From CALLPQ01 sp964421675 (GTDB lineage Bacteria > Pseudomonadota > Alphaproteobacteria > Caulobacterales > Parvularculaceae): a stretch of 43,562 nt of DNA. Positions 1-8,224 of the stretch are shown here, piece by piece. Below the pieces are notes generated by a model, which made no database searches, had not been told where the DNA came from, and saw only the letters and a program-made list of their open reading frames with translations. The stretch is from the NCBI GenBank assembly GCA_964421675.1, contig CAYQXV010000030.1:1-43562 (forward strand), written 5' to 3'. Each line of letters starts with the position of its first letter. Positions within the stretch are counted from its first letter, which is position 1. The position numbers were made by a program, and so were the translations under genes.

Positions 1-4
1 AGGT

Positions 5-3000
5 TTAACGCGGGCTAGAAAGACGATCATTTTGCCCTTGAATGAGCGTGCCATAAAGGCGGTTGCCATCATCGATAAAACCGCGAATGAGCGGGGCCAC
101 TCTTGCAAATGACCGCACGCCCGCACCATCAGCCAATAGCGCACCAAGACGCGCGCGAATCGGCGTGACATCAGGCGACGACCAGCCGGACCAGGCGCGC
201 ATTAAATTGAGCGATAGCCAAAACTCACGCGCATCGGCCAAGGTCGTTGCCACGCTTGCATCAATCAGATCAGCCTGCGCCATGGCCCCCAATGCCTCGC
301 CCGTATCCATTTCCTGCAAATAAGGATGCGCGCCGCCAAAACGATAAATCAGTACATTGATTATCATATTAATATCGCGATAGCCGCCCTCGACACTATC
401 AGTTTCCCATAGGGATGGGCCTGCGGAAAAGCGTTGATCGCCTCTCGCGAGATGTTGATTTCGGGTTCTGTGTTGATTTCGCGCACGGTCTAAATCACGC
501 AAGGTTAATTGCATGCGCCGTTCATTGGATAAAACTTCCCGGATTGCGCGCTGCGCTGTTTCTTGTGCGGCTTTAGCACCGGCAATCACGCGGGCGCGCG
601 CAAGGCAAATCTGATCGGCAGCCACCGCTTGGGTGCGAACATAATCTTCCCATTTCGGTGTCATCGCCGCCAAAGACCCGCTCGCGCCATCGGGCCGGTG
701 GGAGACATCAATGCTGATTGAAAACGGCCCCGCGCCAATTTGTTCAAGCTCTTCAATGAAGCGTTGCGCAAATTTTTCCGCAAGCCCCTCCAATGCCTTA
801 TCAGCTTTTCGCCGGGCAAGGATAAAGCCGATAACGGCATGATCGCCGGGAACCGAGCGCCACTGATCGTGGCAATGAAAGAGGGTAAGCGTGTCGTGGA
901 GTTTTTTCTCACCGCGAAACTCTGTGCGTTTCAATATGTCAAACAATGTGGTGAGGGTGAGGTCTGAAATCTTTTTAAGCGCGTCAATTGCTTGCGGCGC
1001 ATCCAGCCTGCGCCCGGCAACATCAAATGCGGTCTGAGCCAGCGCCTGTGTGCGCCATTGCCCTAAGGCCTCAATCGTTGCGGATGCAGGCAAGACGGGA
1101 CTGTTAAGCGGCGGCGCGCCGTCACCCAATTGAGAGTCGGCACCAAGAGTATCGGGGCTTAGAAAATCCGATAAGAAGGTGCCGATTTGCTCCCCATTGT
1201 TGAAAAGCGAAGCGACCGGAAAAGGGAAATTCCCAAACCCATCGATCAATTGCTCGCGGCGGGGACAGTCTTTTTCCAACACCGAAAACAGATCAAGATC
1301 ATCGGGACAATGAACAAGAAGCTTGTCCAGCAATTCAATAGCCTTGCCGGGATATTGTGTTGCGCCAAATGCGGTTAAGAGGCCCGGTGCGCGCGCCGCA
1401 AAACGCGGTTCTTCACTGGCGGCCTCAGGGCTACCGTGTGACAGCCAACTTTCGACAATTTCGCAAATGGAATGCCCATCCATAAAGCCTAATGCTTCAA
1501 GTTTTCCCTTATCGTCACTTGTTTGGTCATTACCGGAACCGTCCTGAAAATCTTCGGCTTTATTATACCGGCAATAGGCTTCGCGCGGACCATAAAGCAA
1601 TTGATCAAGACCATTTGCAGCATCTGCGCATAAACCTTCCATCACTTTCCCAAGGGCATTTGCATCTCCAAAGCCGCACAGATTGGCAATATTTTCTGCG
1701 CGCGGATCGGGTGCCTCCTCACTCGCCTTAAACAAGGTGTCATTTAGTCGTTCCCCGCAAACTGCAAGGCTTGCCACATCAATCAGATTTGCAAGTTCAA
1801 ACCCGGCCATCAGTCGATTGGCGAGGGGCGCGGCGATTATATTTGACGTTCCTGCGGTTTGAAACACATCATGGGTTGATGCGGTTCGAAAGGCAGGCCG
1901 CGCCTTGCCAAGGGTCAAGCGGCAAAGATCGCTAATCGCCTGATAGGCCGGGAAAAGGGATTTCATCTTTAGACGGATGGTTTGCGTTGTCTCATGGGTT
2001 AGCAACGGTCCATCATTCCAGACGGTCGCATCAATATGTTCCAGAAAATCACCGCCCGCATCGCGATCGCCCGCTACAATTCGCGCGGTTGCAAACCAGG
2101 ACCGTAAAATCTCTGATTGCGGCGCGCCTATTTGGCGCTCAATCGCGCTCCGCGCTTCCATGAGCCCGGCTCCATTCAGCTTAGAACCAAAAGGCGTTGT
2201 CAGATGATAAAGTGGATAGCTGCCGGAGCTGCCCTCCATAACATCGCGCAACTCTGCGCCAATCCGAATGAGCGCCCGCTCATTACTGTTTCCGGCCCCT
2301 GGCTTAACCAGATCAGGCTCGTAAACACACACCAAATCCAACGGGCCCGTGCCCGCTATATCTTCATGGGCAAAACTGTGTCCGGCGATCATAAAAAGAC
2401 CGGCGGTAATACCCGGTTGAGAGGATTCTCGCTCTTTATCTTTGGGGGCTTCGTGGTTCGCGTCCTCATCACTTGCAAGGGAAAGCTCGCCGCGCTTTAC
2501 CGCCGCGCGCACCAGCCAGGCCAGCACAGTGTCACAAAGACGTTCGGCAAAATCTGTTCGTGCCGAGGAAGCACGGTGCACATCCCATGTCCCGGAAAGG
2601 ACCGCCAGCGAGATTGCCAGATCCACGCTATCTTTCAGCGGCGTCAAGGCATCATGGAGTTTTTGTGCGCTTCCAACCCCGCGATTTAAACTGGTCAATT
2701 TACGCGCGGTTGCCCCGATGATACTGTCCGGCCCTTCCAGCAGCGCATCTGCGGCGGCTTGCGGATAGGTCATGCAGGCTTGGGAAAGACGCCGGGTTTC
2801 GCCAAACACCCGCAGCATAATCAATCGCAGGTCAGGGCGATCCAGCTGAGCGCCGGGGTCCCCTTGGGGGCTTTGACCCAATTGCGCGCGCCATTGCTGA
2901 TATAAGGTTGCAGCGCGCGATGGGTCGACAAAGGAAGATTGACCATTAGGAGATTGGCTGGCAGGCGACTGAACGGCAGAAGATGGGCCGGAAGGCGCTT

Positions 3001-3166
3001 GATGCGCACCCTTTGCCTGTGTTGGCTTTTCCTGATTAGGCAGCCTCGATAAACCGGTGGAAGACTGTTTTGCGGAAGGTCGCACTCTATGCATCTGCTC
3101 AAAACCCCAACTTGATGATCCATCACAATTATGGGGCTGGGCGGGTGAAGGGCGCGTTAAGAACAT
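5..3166 (-). CDS. glnE: GlnE-type glutamine synthetase adenylyltransferase / adenylyl-removing enzyme, motif-degenerate
   Basis: The family controls glutamine synthetase in the cytoplasm by adding AMP (C-terminal half) or removing it (N-terminal half). The 1053 residues match the bipartite architecture. The first nucleotidyltransferase-like half runs from about 110 to 400 and ends in ARIVAGD. A linker near 600-670 reads like the GlnE 'dpdaAL..fdrfl...LFSlle' segment. The second half carries RPDGASGSLA (about 824-833) and LARARVIAG, and a GGYRDINMIINVL motif lies in the C-terminal helical domain. Catalytic motifs are eroded. The G-K-L-G-G and SDxDL signature reads GTGPLDLV near 272-279 and PGDHAVIG near 773-780, so each half keeps only one of two metal-binding aspartates. 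Residues 30-80 are Ser/Pro/Gln-rich and probably disordered. The start is uncertain: Met25 at 3094 is an alternative, and neither start has a strong ribosome-binding site. Family assignment is firm; activity is doubtful. Confidence 0.85.
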   Translation of the reverse strand: MFLTRPSPAQPHNCDGSSSWGFEQMHRVRPSAKQSSTGLSRLPNQEKPTQAKGAHQAPSGPSSAVQSPASQSPNGQSSFVDPSRAATLYQQWRAQLGQSPQGDPGAQLDRPDLRLIMLRVFGETRRLSQACMTYPQAAADALLEGPDSIIGATARKLTSLNRGVGSAQKLHDALTPLKDSVDLAISLAVLSGTWDVHRASSARTDFAERLCDTVLAWLVRAAVKRGELSLASDEDANHEAPKDKERESSQPGITAGLFMIAGHSFAHEDIAGTGPLDLVCVYEPDLVKPGAGNSNERALIRIGAELRDVMEGSSGSYPLYHLTTPFGSKLNGAGLMEARSAIERQIGAPQSEILRSWFATARIVAGDRDAGGDFLEHIDATVWNDGPLLTHETTQTIRLKMKSLFPAYQAISDLCRLTLGKARPAFRTASTHDVFQTAGTSNIIAAPLANRLMAGFELANLIDVASLAVCGERLNDTLFKASEEAPDPRAENIANLCGFGDANALGKVMEGLCADAANGLDQLLYGPREAYCRYNKAEDFQDGSGNDQTSDDKGKLEALGFMDGHSICEIVESWLSHGSPEAASEEPRFAARAPGLLTAFGATQYPGKAIELLDKLLVHCPDDLDLFSVLEKDCPRREQLIDGFGNFPFPVASLFNNGEQIGTFLSDFLSPDTLGADSQLGDGAPPLNSPVLPASATIEALGQWRTQALAQTAFDVAGRRLDAPQAIDALKKISDLTLTTLFDILKRTEFRGEKKLHDTLTLFHCHDQWRSVPGDHAVIGFILARRKADKALEGLAEKFAQRFIEELEQIGAGPFSISIDVSHRPDGASGSLAAMTPKWEDYVRTQAVAADQICLARARVIAGAKAAQETAQRAIREVLSNERRMQLTLRDLDRARNQHRTRNQHLARGDQRFSAGPSLWETDSVEGGYRDINMIINVLIYRFGGAHPYLQEMDTGEALGAMAQADLIDASVATTLADAREFWLSLNLMRAWSGWSSPDVTPIRARLGALLADGAGVRSFARVAPLIRGFIDDGNRLYGTLIQGQNDRLSSPR

Positions 3167-3296
3167 CCATAGTTTTCAGTAAAATCTTGATCTTGTTTCT
3201 ATACAGTTTGGTAACATCTGGCCATTTGCCGCCGGGCTTATCAACACCTTCATGAATGAGCGTTCCGTTTGGCGTTTTATTGATAAATAATTTCAC
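3129..3296 (-). CDS. Possible small ORF upstream of glnE (55 aa)
   Basis: A GTG-initiated frame of 55 codons begins MKLFINKTPNGTLIHEGVD and ends TRPAP, overlapping the 5' end of glnE by 38 bases in another frame. A GGAAGG motif (complement of 3306-3311) lies about 9 bases before the GTG, which is a better ribosome-binding site than glnE's own. I recognise no family. It could be a leader peptide coupled to glnE translation, or chance. Nothing beyond the start signal and the overlap supports it. Confidence 0.22.
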   Translation of the reverse strand: MKLFINKTPNGTLIHEGVDKPGGKWPDVTKLYRNKIKILLKTMDVLNAPFTRPAP

Positions 3297-3394
3297 ATTG
3301 GTCGGCCTTCCCAATGGCGCTTTTTGAAATCTTCCGTTAAGAAATTAGAGGAATCACTTTCCTCTTCCCTTCACCGCTGGGCCCTGAAATCATC

Positions 3395-5053
3395 ATGAAA
3401 CGGAGCATCACCTCAATTTCGAAACGAGGACTGGTGAAATTCCGTACACAGCTGCGCGTTTTACGCGCGCGCGCCCAAGGGCTCTCCACACTTCAGGTCT
3501 GGCTGTTTGCCCTGATTATCGGCCTCAGTGTTGGATATGTGGTCATCGGGTTTCGATTGGCGATTGACTGGGTCTCGCTGATTGCATTTGGCGCTACCGA
3601 AGAGACACTGGCCACCGGGGCATCATCGCTAAGCTTTCTGAGGGCGTGGATCGCGCCGGTGATTGGCGGGCTGCTGGTTTCGACCATTCTCTATTTTGCC
3701 GACAAATCAAATTGGTTGAAAGACGGGCGCAGCCAGGGCGTTGCAGATGTCATTGAAGCGCGCGCAGCGGGCGACGGTATTATTTCATGGCGCGCGGGGC
3801 TTGCCTCTGCATTGGTCTCAACGGTGTCGCTGGGTTCAGGCGGCAGCGCGGGCCGGGAAGGCCCGGCTGTCCATCTCGGCGCAACGGTGGCGGCTTGGCT
3901 TGATCGCCATTTCGGATTTTCGCTCCACGACCGGCGCACACTTTTGGGCTGCGGGGCGGCGGCGGCGGTTGCCACCAGCTTTAATGCACCGATCGCCGGC
4001 GTTCTTTTTGCCCTTGAGGTTGTGCTTGGCAATTACGCGCTTTCTGTATTTGGTCCCATCGCGCTTGCCAGTGTTAGCGCGGCCCTGGTGGGGCAGTTTC
4101 ACTTTGGCGACACACCGGCCTTTGGCGCTCCCAATTATGGGCTTGCCAGTACGATTGATGTGGCGCTCTCTGCTGGACTGGGACTGCTTTGCGGGATTGC
4201 GGCGATCATATTTTTACTGTCCACCGAATTTTTGACCTTAAAAGTGCGCGAGATCGCCACCAATCGAAATATCTCTTATTTGCTGTTACCGCCCATTGCA
4301 GGGATATTTGTTGGGATGATCGGCGCCATTCAACCGGAAATTTTCGGTGTTGGTTATGAAGCCATCTCCCGCGCGCTTGAGGGGAACTACACGCTAGGCG
4401 CACTATTATTAATCTTGGTACTGAAGTTTATCGCAACAGCCATCACCGTGTCTTGCCGGTTTGGCGGCGGTGTATTTTCGCCGGGCCTGTTTGTCGGCGT
4501 ATTTGTTGGCGCTGCTTATGGGTTGGTCATTACCGATGTGATCGATGCCAGCTCTGCAGGGGCTGGATATTACGCCATGGTGGGCATGGGCGCGGCAGCC
4601 GGGGCGATTATCGGAGCCCCGATCTCAACAACATTGATCGCATTTGAAGTGACGGGCGATTATCGTATGGCGATATCCCTGCTGGTTGCGGTTTCCATCG
4701 CCACCTTATTGACGCAGTGGATATGCGGGCGGTCCTTTTTTCATTGGCAGCTTTCACGGCGCGGGTACGATCTGTCTGAAGGGCCGCAAGGGGTTATCTT
4801 GCAAACCATTCGGGTGCGCGACGTTATGCAAAAAATGCCTGAGCAGGCCCCGTTAGATAGCGATGCCCCGCGCCTGGAAAGTCTGCAATCTTTAGGCGGT
4901 GCCTTGGCCACTCTGGAAGAAAAGAACGAGCCCGGCCTGCCGGTTGTCAGGGCCGATGCCCGGGATATTCCTATCGGCTATTTAACGCGGGTGCGCGCGC
5001 TAGCCGCCTATAATCGCGCGCTGATTGACAGCCATATTGAACATCACCGCTAG
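3395..5053 (+). CDS. ClC-family chloride channel/antiporter with degenerate C-terminal CBS region
   Basis: This is an inner-membrane anion transport protein of the ClC family, 552 aa, with about ten or more hydrophobic segments between residues 35 and 445. The diagnostic GSGGSAGREGP motif lies at about 147-157, with the gating glutamate at 155. GGGVFSPGLFVG (about 357-368) matches the conserved GxFxP motif, and GAPIS lies near 407-412. The position equivalent to the internal proton glutamate of ClC-ec1 (E203) appears to be Val209 (FALEVVLGN), and the usual GSGIP loop reads GRSQGVAD. Residues 470-540 resemble a shortened CBS region. Loss of the proton glutamate would favour a channel or a different coupling mode; that is inference from alignment by eye. 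It is a stand-alone gene followed by the exporter at 5105 after 51 bases. The start is the first ATG of the frame and the ribosome-binding site is weak. Confidence 0.92.
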   Translation: MKRSITSISKRGLVKFRTQLRVLRARAQGLSTLQVWLFALIIGLSVGYVVIGFRLAIDWVSLIAFGATEETLATGASSLSFLRAWIAPVIGGLLVSTILYFADKSNWLKDGRSQGVADVIEARAAGDGIISWRAGLASALVSTVSLGSGGSAGREGPAVHLGATVAAWLDRHFGFSLHDRRTLLGCGAAAAVATSFNAPIAGVLFALEVVLGNYALSVFGPIALASVSAALVGQFHFGDTPAFGAPNYGLASTIDVALSAGLGLLCGIAAIIFLLSTEFLTLKVREIATNRNISYLLLPPIAGIFVGMIGAIQPEIFGVGYEAISRALEGNYTLGALLLILVLKFIATAITVSCRFGGGVFSPGLFVGVFVGAAYGLVITDVIDASSAGAGYYAMVGMGAAAGAIIGAPISTTLIAFEVTGDYRMAISLLVAVSIATLLTQWICGRSFFHWQLSRRGYDLSEGPQGVILQTIRVRDVMQKMPEQAPLDSDAPRLESLQSLGGALATLEEKNEPGLPVVRADARDIPIGYLTRVRALAAYNRALIDSHIEHHR

Positions 5054-5104
5054 AGATTGATGGCCTGACTTGCCAAGTGCCAAGGCGAGGCCTATGCCCG
5101 GCTG

Positions 5105-6415
5105 ATGAACCACGCACGCAAAGCAACGACAAACACCCAAACCGCGCCCGATAAACGCACGCTCGGATTGCGCGAGCTTGTCATTTTGACCGCCAGCCTA
5201 TGGGCATTAAATGCATTCGCCATCGATATGATGCTGCCCGCGCTTGGCACCATTAGCAGCGATCTTGGCGTCACCAATAATAATGACCGGCAATTAATGA
5301 TCGTCGTCTACATTATTGCCAACGGGTTTGCGCAATTATTCTTCGGCCCCATCGTCGACCGGTTTGGACGAAGGCCGGTCATGCTTTGGGCCCTTAGCTT
5401 TTATATTTTGGCCTCGCTGTGGAGCATTTTCGCGAGCGGGTTTACTTTTATGCTTTTTGCCCGCGCTGTTCAGGGCTCGGCAACCGCTGCGACGCGCGTT
5501 GCCAGTATCGCCCTCGTGCGCGATCATGTGGCGGGCCGCGAAATGGCGAAAGTCATGTCATTGGTCATTACAATTTTTATGGCCGCCCCCATTATTGCGC
5601 CCGCCATTGGGCAAGGCATATTGATGGTCGGCCCATGGCGTTGGATATTTGGCGCCCTAATGGTGTACGGCCTGGTCATCAGCATTTGGATCTTTTTCCG
5701 CATCCCCGAAACCATGGAACAAAATGCCAAATCCACCATGTCTGCGCGCACTATACTGGGAAATTATGTATCGTTTTTCAGTCACCGTACGAGCGCAGGC
5801 TACACAATAGCCGGGGCGTTTATTTTTGCCAGCTTGTTCGCCTTTATCAGCACGTCAGAACAGCTCTTTATCGAAACCTTCGAGGTTGGTGACTATTTTG
5901 CCCTCGCCTTTGCGGCCGTCGCCCTGCCATTAGCTGTGTCCAGCATCATAAATTCGCGCCTCGTTGAAAAATACGGCATGCGCCGCATCAGCCACACATC
6001 CTTGATTGCCTTTATTGTTTTTGCCGGGCTCCACTGCGCGGTGTTCTTTGCGGGCATTGAAAATTTCTGGTTGTTTGAAATATTTATGGGGCTGGCATTT
6101 TTCTGCCTTGGCCTATTTGCCTCTAACTGCACCTCCATCGCCATGGAGCCTATGGGCCATATTGCGGGGTCCGCTGGGGCTGCAAATGGATTTGCATCAA
6201 CGGCAATGTCTGGCATTATTGGCGGGTCTATCGGGCAAGCCTATGATGGAACGCCGGGGGCAATCATTACCGCCATGCTGGCATTGGGCGTGTCGTCCCT
6301 ATTGGTTGTTCTTTATGCGGAACGTGGACATTTGTTTGAACCGGTGGCGCGCAATCCGGGAGATGAAGGTAAACCTGAAGAAGGGGCGCCCAACAATAAT
6401 AGAACCACGCAATGA
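5105..6415 (+). CDS. Bcr/CflA-type MFS drug-resistance transporter
   Basis: This is a 436-aa inner-membrane protein with twelve predicted hydrophobic segments. After a polar N-terminus it shows LWALNAFAIDMMLPALG, a signature of the Bcr/CflA drug:H+ antiporter (DHA1) group. The loop 2-3 MFS motif follows as GPIVDRFGRRPVM, then the TM4-5 region with RAVQGSATAATRVASIALVRD. Substrate cannot be told from sequence; relatives export small drugs or metabolites. The stop codon overlaps the rimM start as ATGA (6412-6415), so the two are probably co-transcribed and translationally coupled. No functional link between an exporter and a ribosome maturation factor is known to me. The C-terminal tail (about residues 415-436) is polar and rich in Asn and Glu. 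Confidence 0.93.
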   Translation: MNHARKATTNTQTAPDKRTLGLRELVILTASLWALNAFAIDMMLPALGTISSDLGVTNNNDRQLMIVVYIIANGFAQLFFGPIVDRFGRRPVMLWALSFYILASLWSIFASGFTFMLFARAVQGSATAATRVASIALVRDHVAGREMAKVMSLVITIFMAAPIIAPAIGQGILMVGPWRWIFGALMVYGLVISIWIFFRIPETMEQNAKSTMSARTILGNYVSFFSHRTSAGYTIAGAFIFASLFAFISTSEQLFIETFEVGDYFALAFAAVALPLAVSSIINSRLVEKYGMRRISHTSLIAFIVFAGLHCAVFFAGIENFWLFEIFMGLAFFCLGLFASNCTSIAMEPMGHIAGSAGAANGFASTAMSGIIGGSIGQAYDGTPGAIITAMLALGVSSLLVVLYAERGHLFEPVARNPGDEGKPEEGAPNNNRTTQ

Positions 6416-6972
6416 CACTATCTCAAGAAAAACGGGTTTGTCTTGGCGCATTTGCCGGTGCGCACGGCGTAAAGGGGGAGGCCAAGATAAAAACCTTCAC
6501 CAGCCAGACCGCTGCAATTGCAGAATATGGCCCGGTGGAAAGTGAAGACGGCAAACAGCAATTTACACTTCGGTTTATTCGCGAACTAAAGCCGAGTGTT
6601 GCGCTTGTGCGCTCAGCGCAAATCAGCTCTCGCGAAATGGCCGCAGCACTTGCCGGAACAAGGCTTTATGTTAATCGAGAACGCTTGGAAGAACCTCAAG
6701 AAGAGGGCGAATATTTCTACACCGACCTGATTGGCCTGCGTGTCTTAGGCCCTGAAGACGAGCTACTTGGAGAGGTTATGGCCGTGCAAAATTATGGCGC
6801 GGGCGATATACTGGAAATCGGTAATATCCCCGGTCAAAAAGGCCGCCATCTGGTTCCCTTTCGCGAAGACGCTGTTCCCCTGGTCAATATGACAGAGAAG
6901 TTTATTCGTCTTTCTACAGATTATCTGCCCCAGAACGCAAAACCCAGCCAGGATGACGGCAAGAACGGTTAG
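6412..6972 (+). CDS. rimM: Ribosome maturation factor RimM
   Basis: RimM is a cytoplasmic factor that binds ribosomal protein S19 and assists maturation of the 30S head. The 186-aa product has the N-terminal RimM barrel (VCLGAFAGAHGVKGEAKIKTF, about residues 8-28). It also has the C-terminal PRC barrel-like part (EGEYFYTDLIGLRV...GEVMAVQNYGAGDILEI and HLVPFREDAVP). Length is normal. It starts at the ATG overlapping the stop of the upstream exporter (4-base overlap). In most proteobacteria rimM sits between rpsP and trmD. Here rpsP is near the other end of the window (41260-41682), rimM stands behind an MFS gene, and neither trmD nor rplS is in the window. Confidence 0.96.
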   Translation: MTLSQEKRVCLGAFAGAHGVKGEAKIKTFTSQTAAIAEYGPVESEDGKQQFTLRFIRELKPSVALVRSAQISSREMAAALAGTRLYVNRERLEEPQEEGEYFYTDLIGLRVLGPEDELLGEVMAVQNYGAGDILEIGNIPGQKGRHLVPFREDAVPLVNMTEKFIRLSTDYLPQNAKPSQDDGKNG

Positions 6973-6980
6973 CGCGCGAT

Positions 6981-8081
6981 TTAAGCGGCCCGCCAAACCA
7001 GTTTATGATTGCGCCTGTCAATCGGCGCGCTAATACCTGCATCGAGCAATTGGCTCGCGCCAATATCGGTCGCCAGCTGATCAAGAGCTGCCCTCTCGGC
7101 ACCGGTACGTTGCATCGCAGGCAGCAAGGCGCGCTGTGCCATCCATTGCGTATAGCTGAGCACAACCCGTTGGCCGGTTTTGCCTTCCATGGTGAAGGCA
7201 TGCATGCCCAACGCACGGGGAATTTTTCCAGCGTCGCTATTGGCTTTGTGCACGGCAACTTTGTCGAATATATCAATGAGGCACGGGCCCTGTTCACGCA
7301 TTTGGCGTTGCAAAACCGGGATCAAGGTTGGCGCAATGGCGTCATCGGCGAGCCAATCGCCGCTCGCCTTAAACGGTTCGGCAATCATCCGCTCAACCCA
7401 GCGCGCAACCGCCGGGGCTTCGCGTTTCATCACCTCGCCAGAAGCGGGGTCGCGGTAGAGGTGAGCATATAACGGCCCGATCAAACCGAAATCACCGGCG
7501 CATGGTTTTGCGCCCAATAGAAAATCATGCTGCTGAAAATGCGCATCAAGCTCTTTTAAACCCGCAACATAAGAGGCCTCAACCGCGTCTGCCATGTCCG
7601 CATTCGCGCCGAGAAAAGGAACCGAGCCTTCAAATTTTTGCGCCGCTTTTTCGCCCGCTTTATATTGCTCTTCGGGGGATGCATCTGGCAGCATCAACTT
7701 TCCAAACTCGCCAAATGCATAGTCGCGATTATGAGCCCAGCGATAATGCATTGCGGGAATGACCAGCCATTCATCGCCATATAATTCCATCATTGCGGAA
7801 ACAAAATGCTGGCGCGCCGTTGTCGGGATAACAGATAAAGCACCGGCATCTTGTTCAAAATGATCAATGAGTTCTGTTGTATCCTGAATCACCTGTCCGT
7901 CGGGAAACACCACAACCGGGATCATCGGATAGCCAACCGCTGGCATAATGATTGTTTTATAAATTTCCGGCGTTGCGAGTTTTTCTTCAAAGGCAACTTG
8001 TCGATAATTCAAATAGGACCGGGCTTTTCCGGTAAAATAGGAAAGACGTCCCCCATAAAGGATTGGTTGTTTCGCACTCAT
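6981..8081 (-). CDS. Glutathione S-transferase-like protein (two-domain, 366 aa)
   Basis: The N-terminal 85 residues form a thioredoxin-like GST N-domain: PILYGGRLSYFTGKARSYL, a cis-proline segment YPMIPVVVFPDG, then the glutathione-site 'QDTTELIDHFE' that corresponds to the usual E/Q-S-xxI motif. An all-helical C-domain follows, including GAKPCAGDFGLIGPLYAHLYRDP, the N-capping/hydrophobic-staple region of GSTs. At 366 aa it is longer than a classical GST (about 200-220) because of an extra C-terminal part of about 120 residues. Its substrate is unknown. An AAAGGT ribosome-binding site precedes the ATG. Its 3' end is convergent with rimM, with stop codons 8 bases apart. Confidence 0.82.
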   Translation of the reverse strand: MSAKQPILYGGRLSYFTGKARSYLNYRQVAFEEKLATPEIYKTIIMPAVGYPMIPVVVFPDGQVIQDTTELIDHFEQDAGALSVIPTTARQHFVSAMMELYGDEWLVIPAMHYRWAHNRDYAFGEFGKLMLPDASPEEQYKAGEKAAQKFEGSVPFLGANADMADAVEASYVAGLKELDAHFQQHDFLLGAKPCAGDFGLIGPLYAHLYRDPASGEVMKREAPAVARWVERMIAEPFKASGDWLADDAIAPTLIPVLQRQMREQGPCLIDIFDKVAVHKANSDAGKIPRALGMHAFTMEGKTGQRVVLSYTQWMAQRALLPAMQRTGAERAALDQLATDIGASQLLDAGISAPIDRRNHKLVWRAA

Positions 8082-8154
8082 GTGTGACCTTTCAAGATGA
8101 CTCGCCTAAACTTTCCCGCGCCCATTGCGTTGAGTCAAATCACGCTAGCAGTGA

Positions 8155-8187
8155 TAAAAAAACGGAGCCCTGAGAAGGGCTCCGTTT
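8155..8187 (-). terminator. Rho-independent terminator after the POT transporter
   Basis: The inverted repeat ACGGAGCCC / GGGCTCCGT (8162-8170 and 8177-8185) has a six-base loop TGAGAA. On the minus strand it is followed by seven T (complement of 8155-8161), so it ends transcripts of the POT gene that stops at 8225. A shorter T stretch on the plus side (TTTTA) may give weak bidirectional activity. Confidence 0.9.
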
Positions 8188-8224
8188 TACCAGTTCATCG
8201 CGGCAAGGTTTGCTATAAAGCTTA

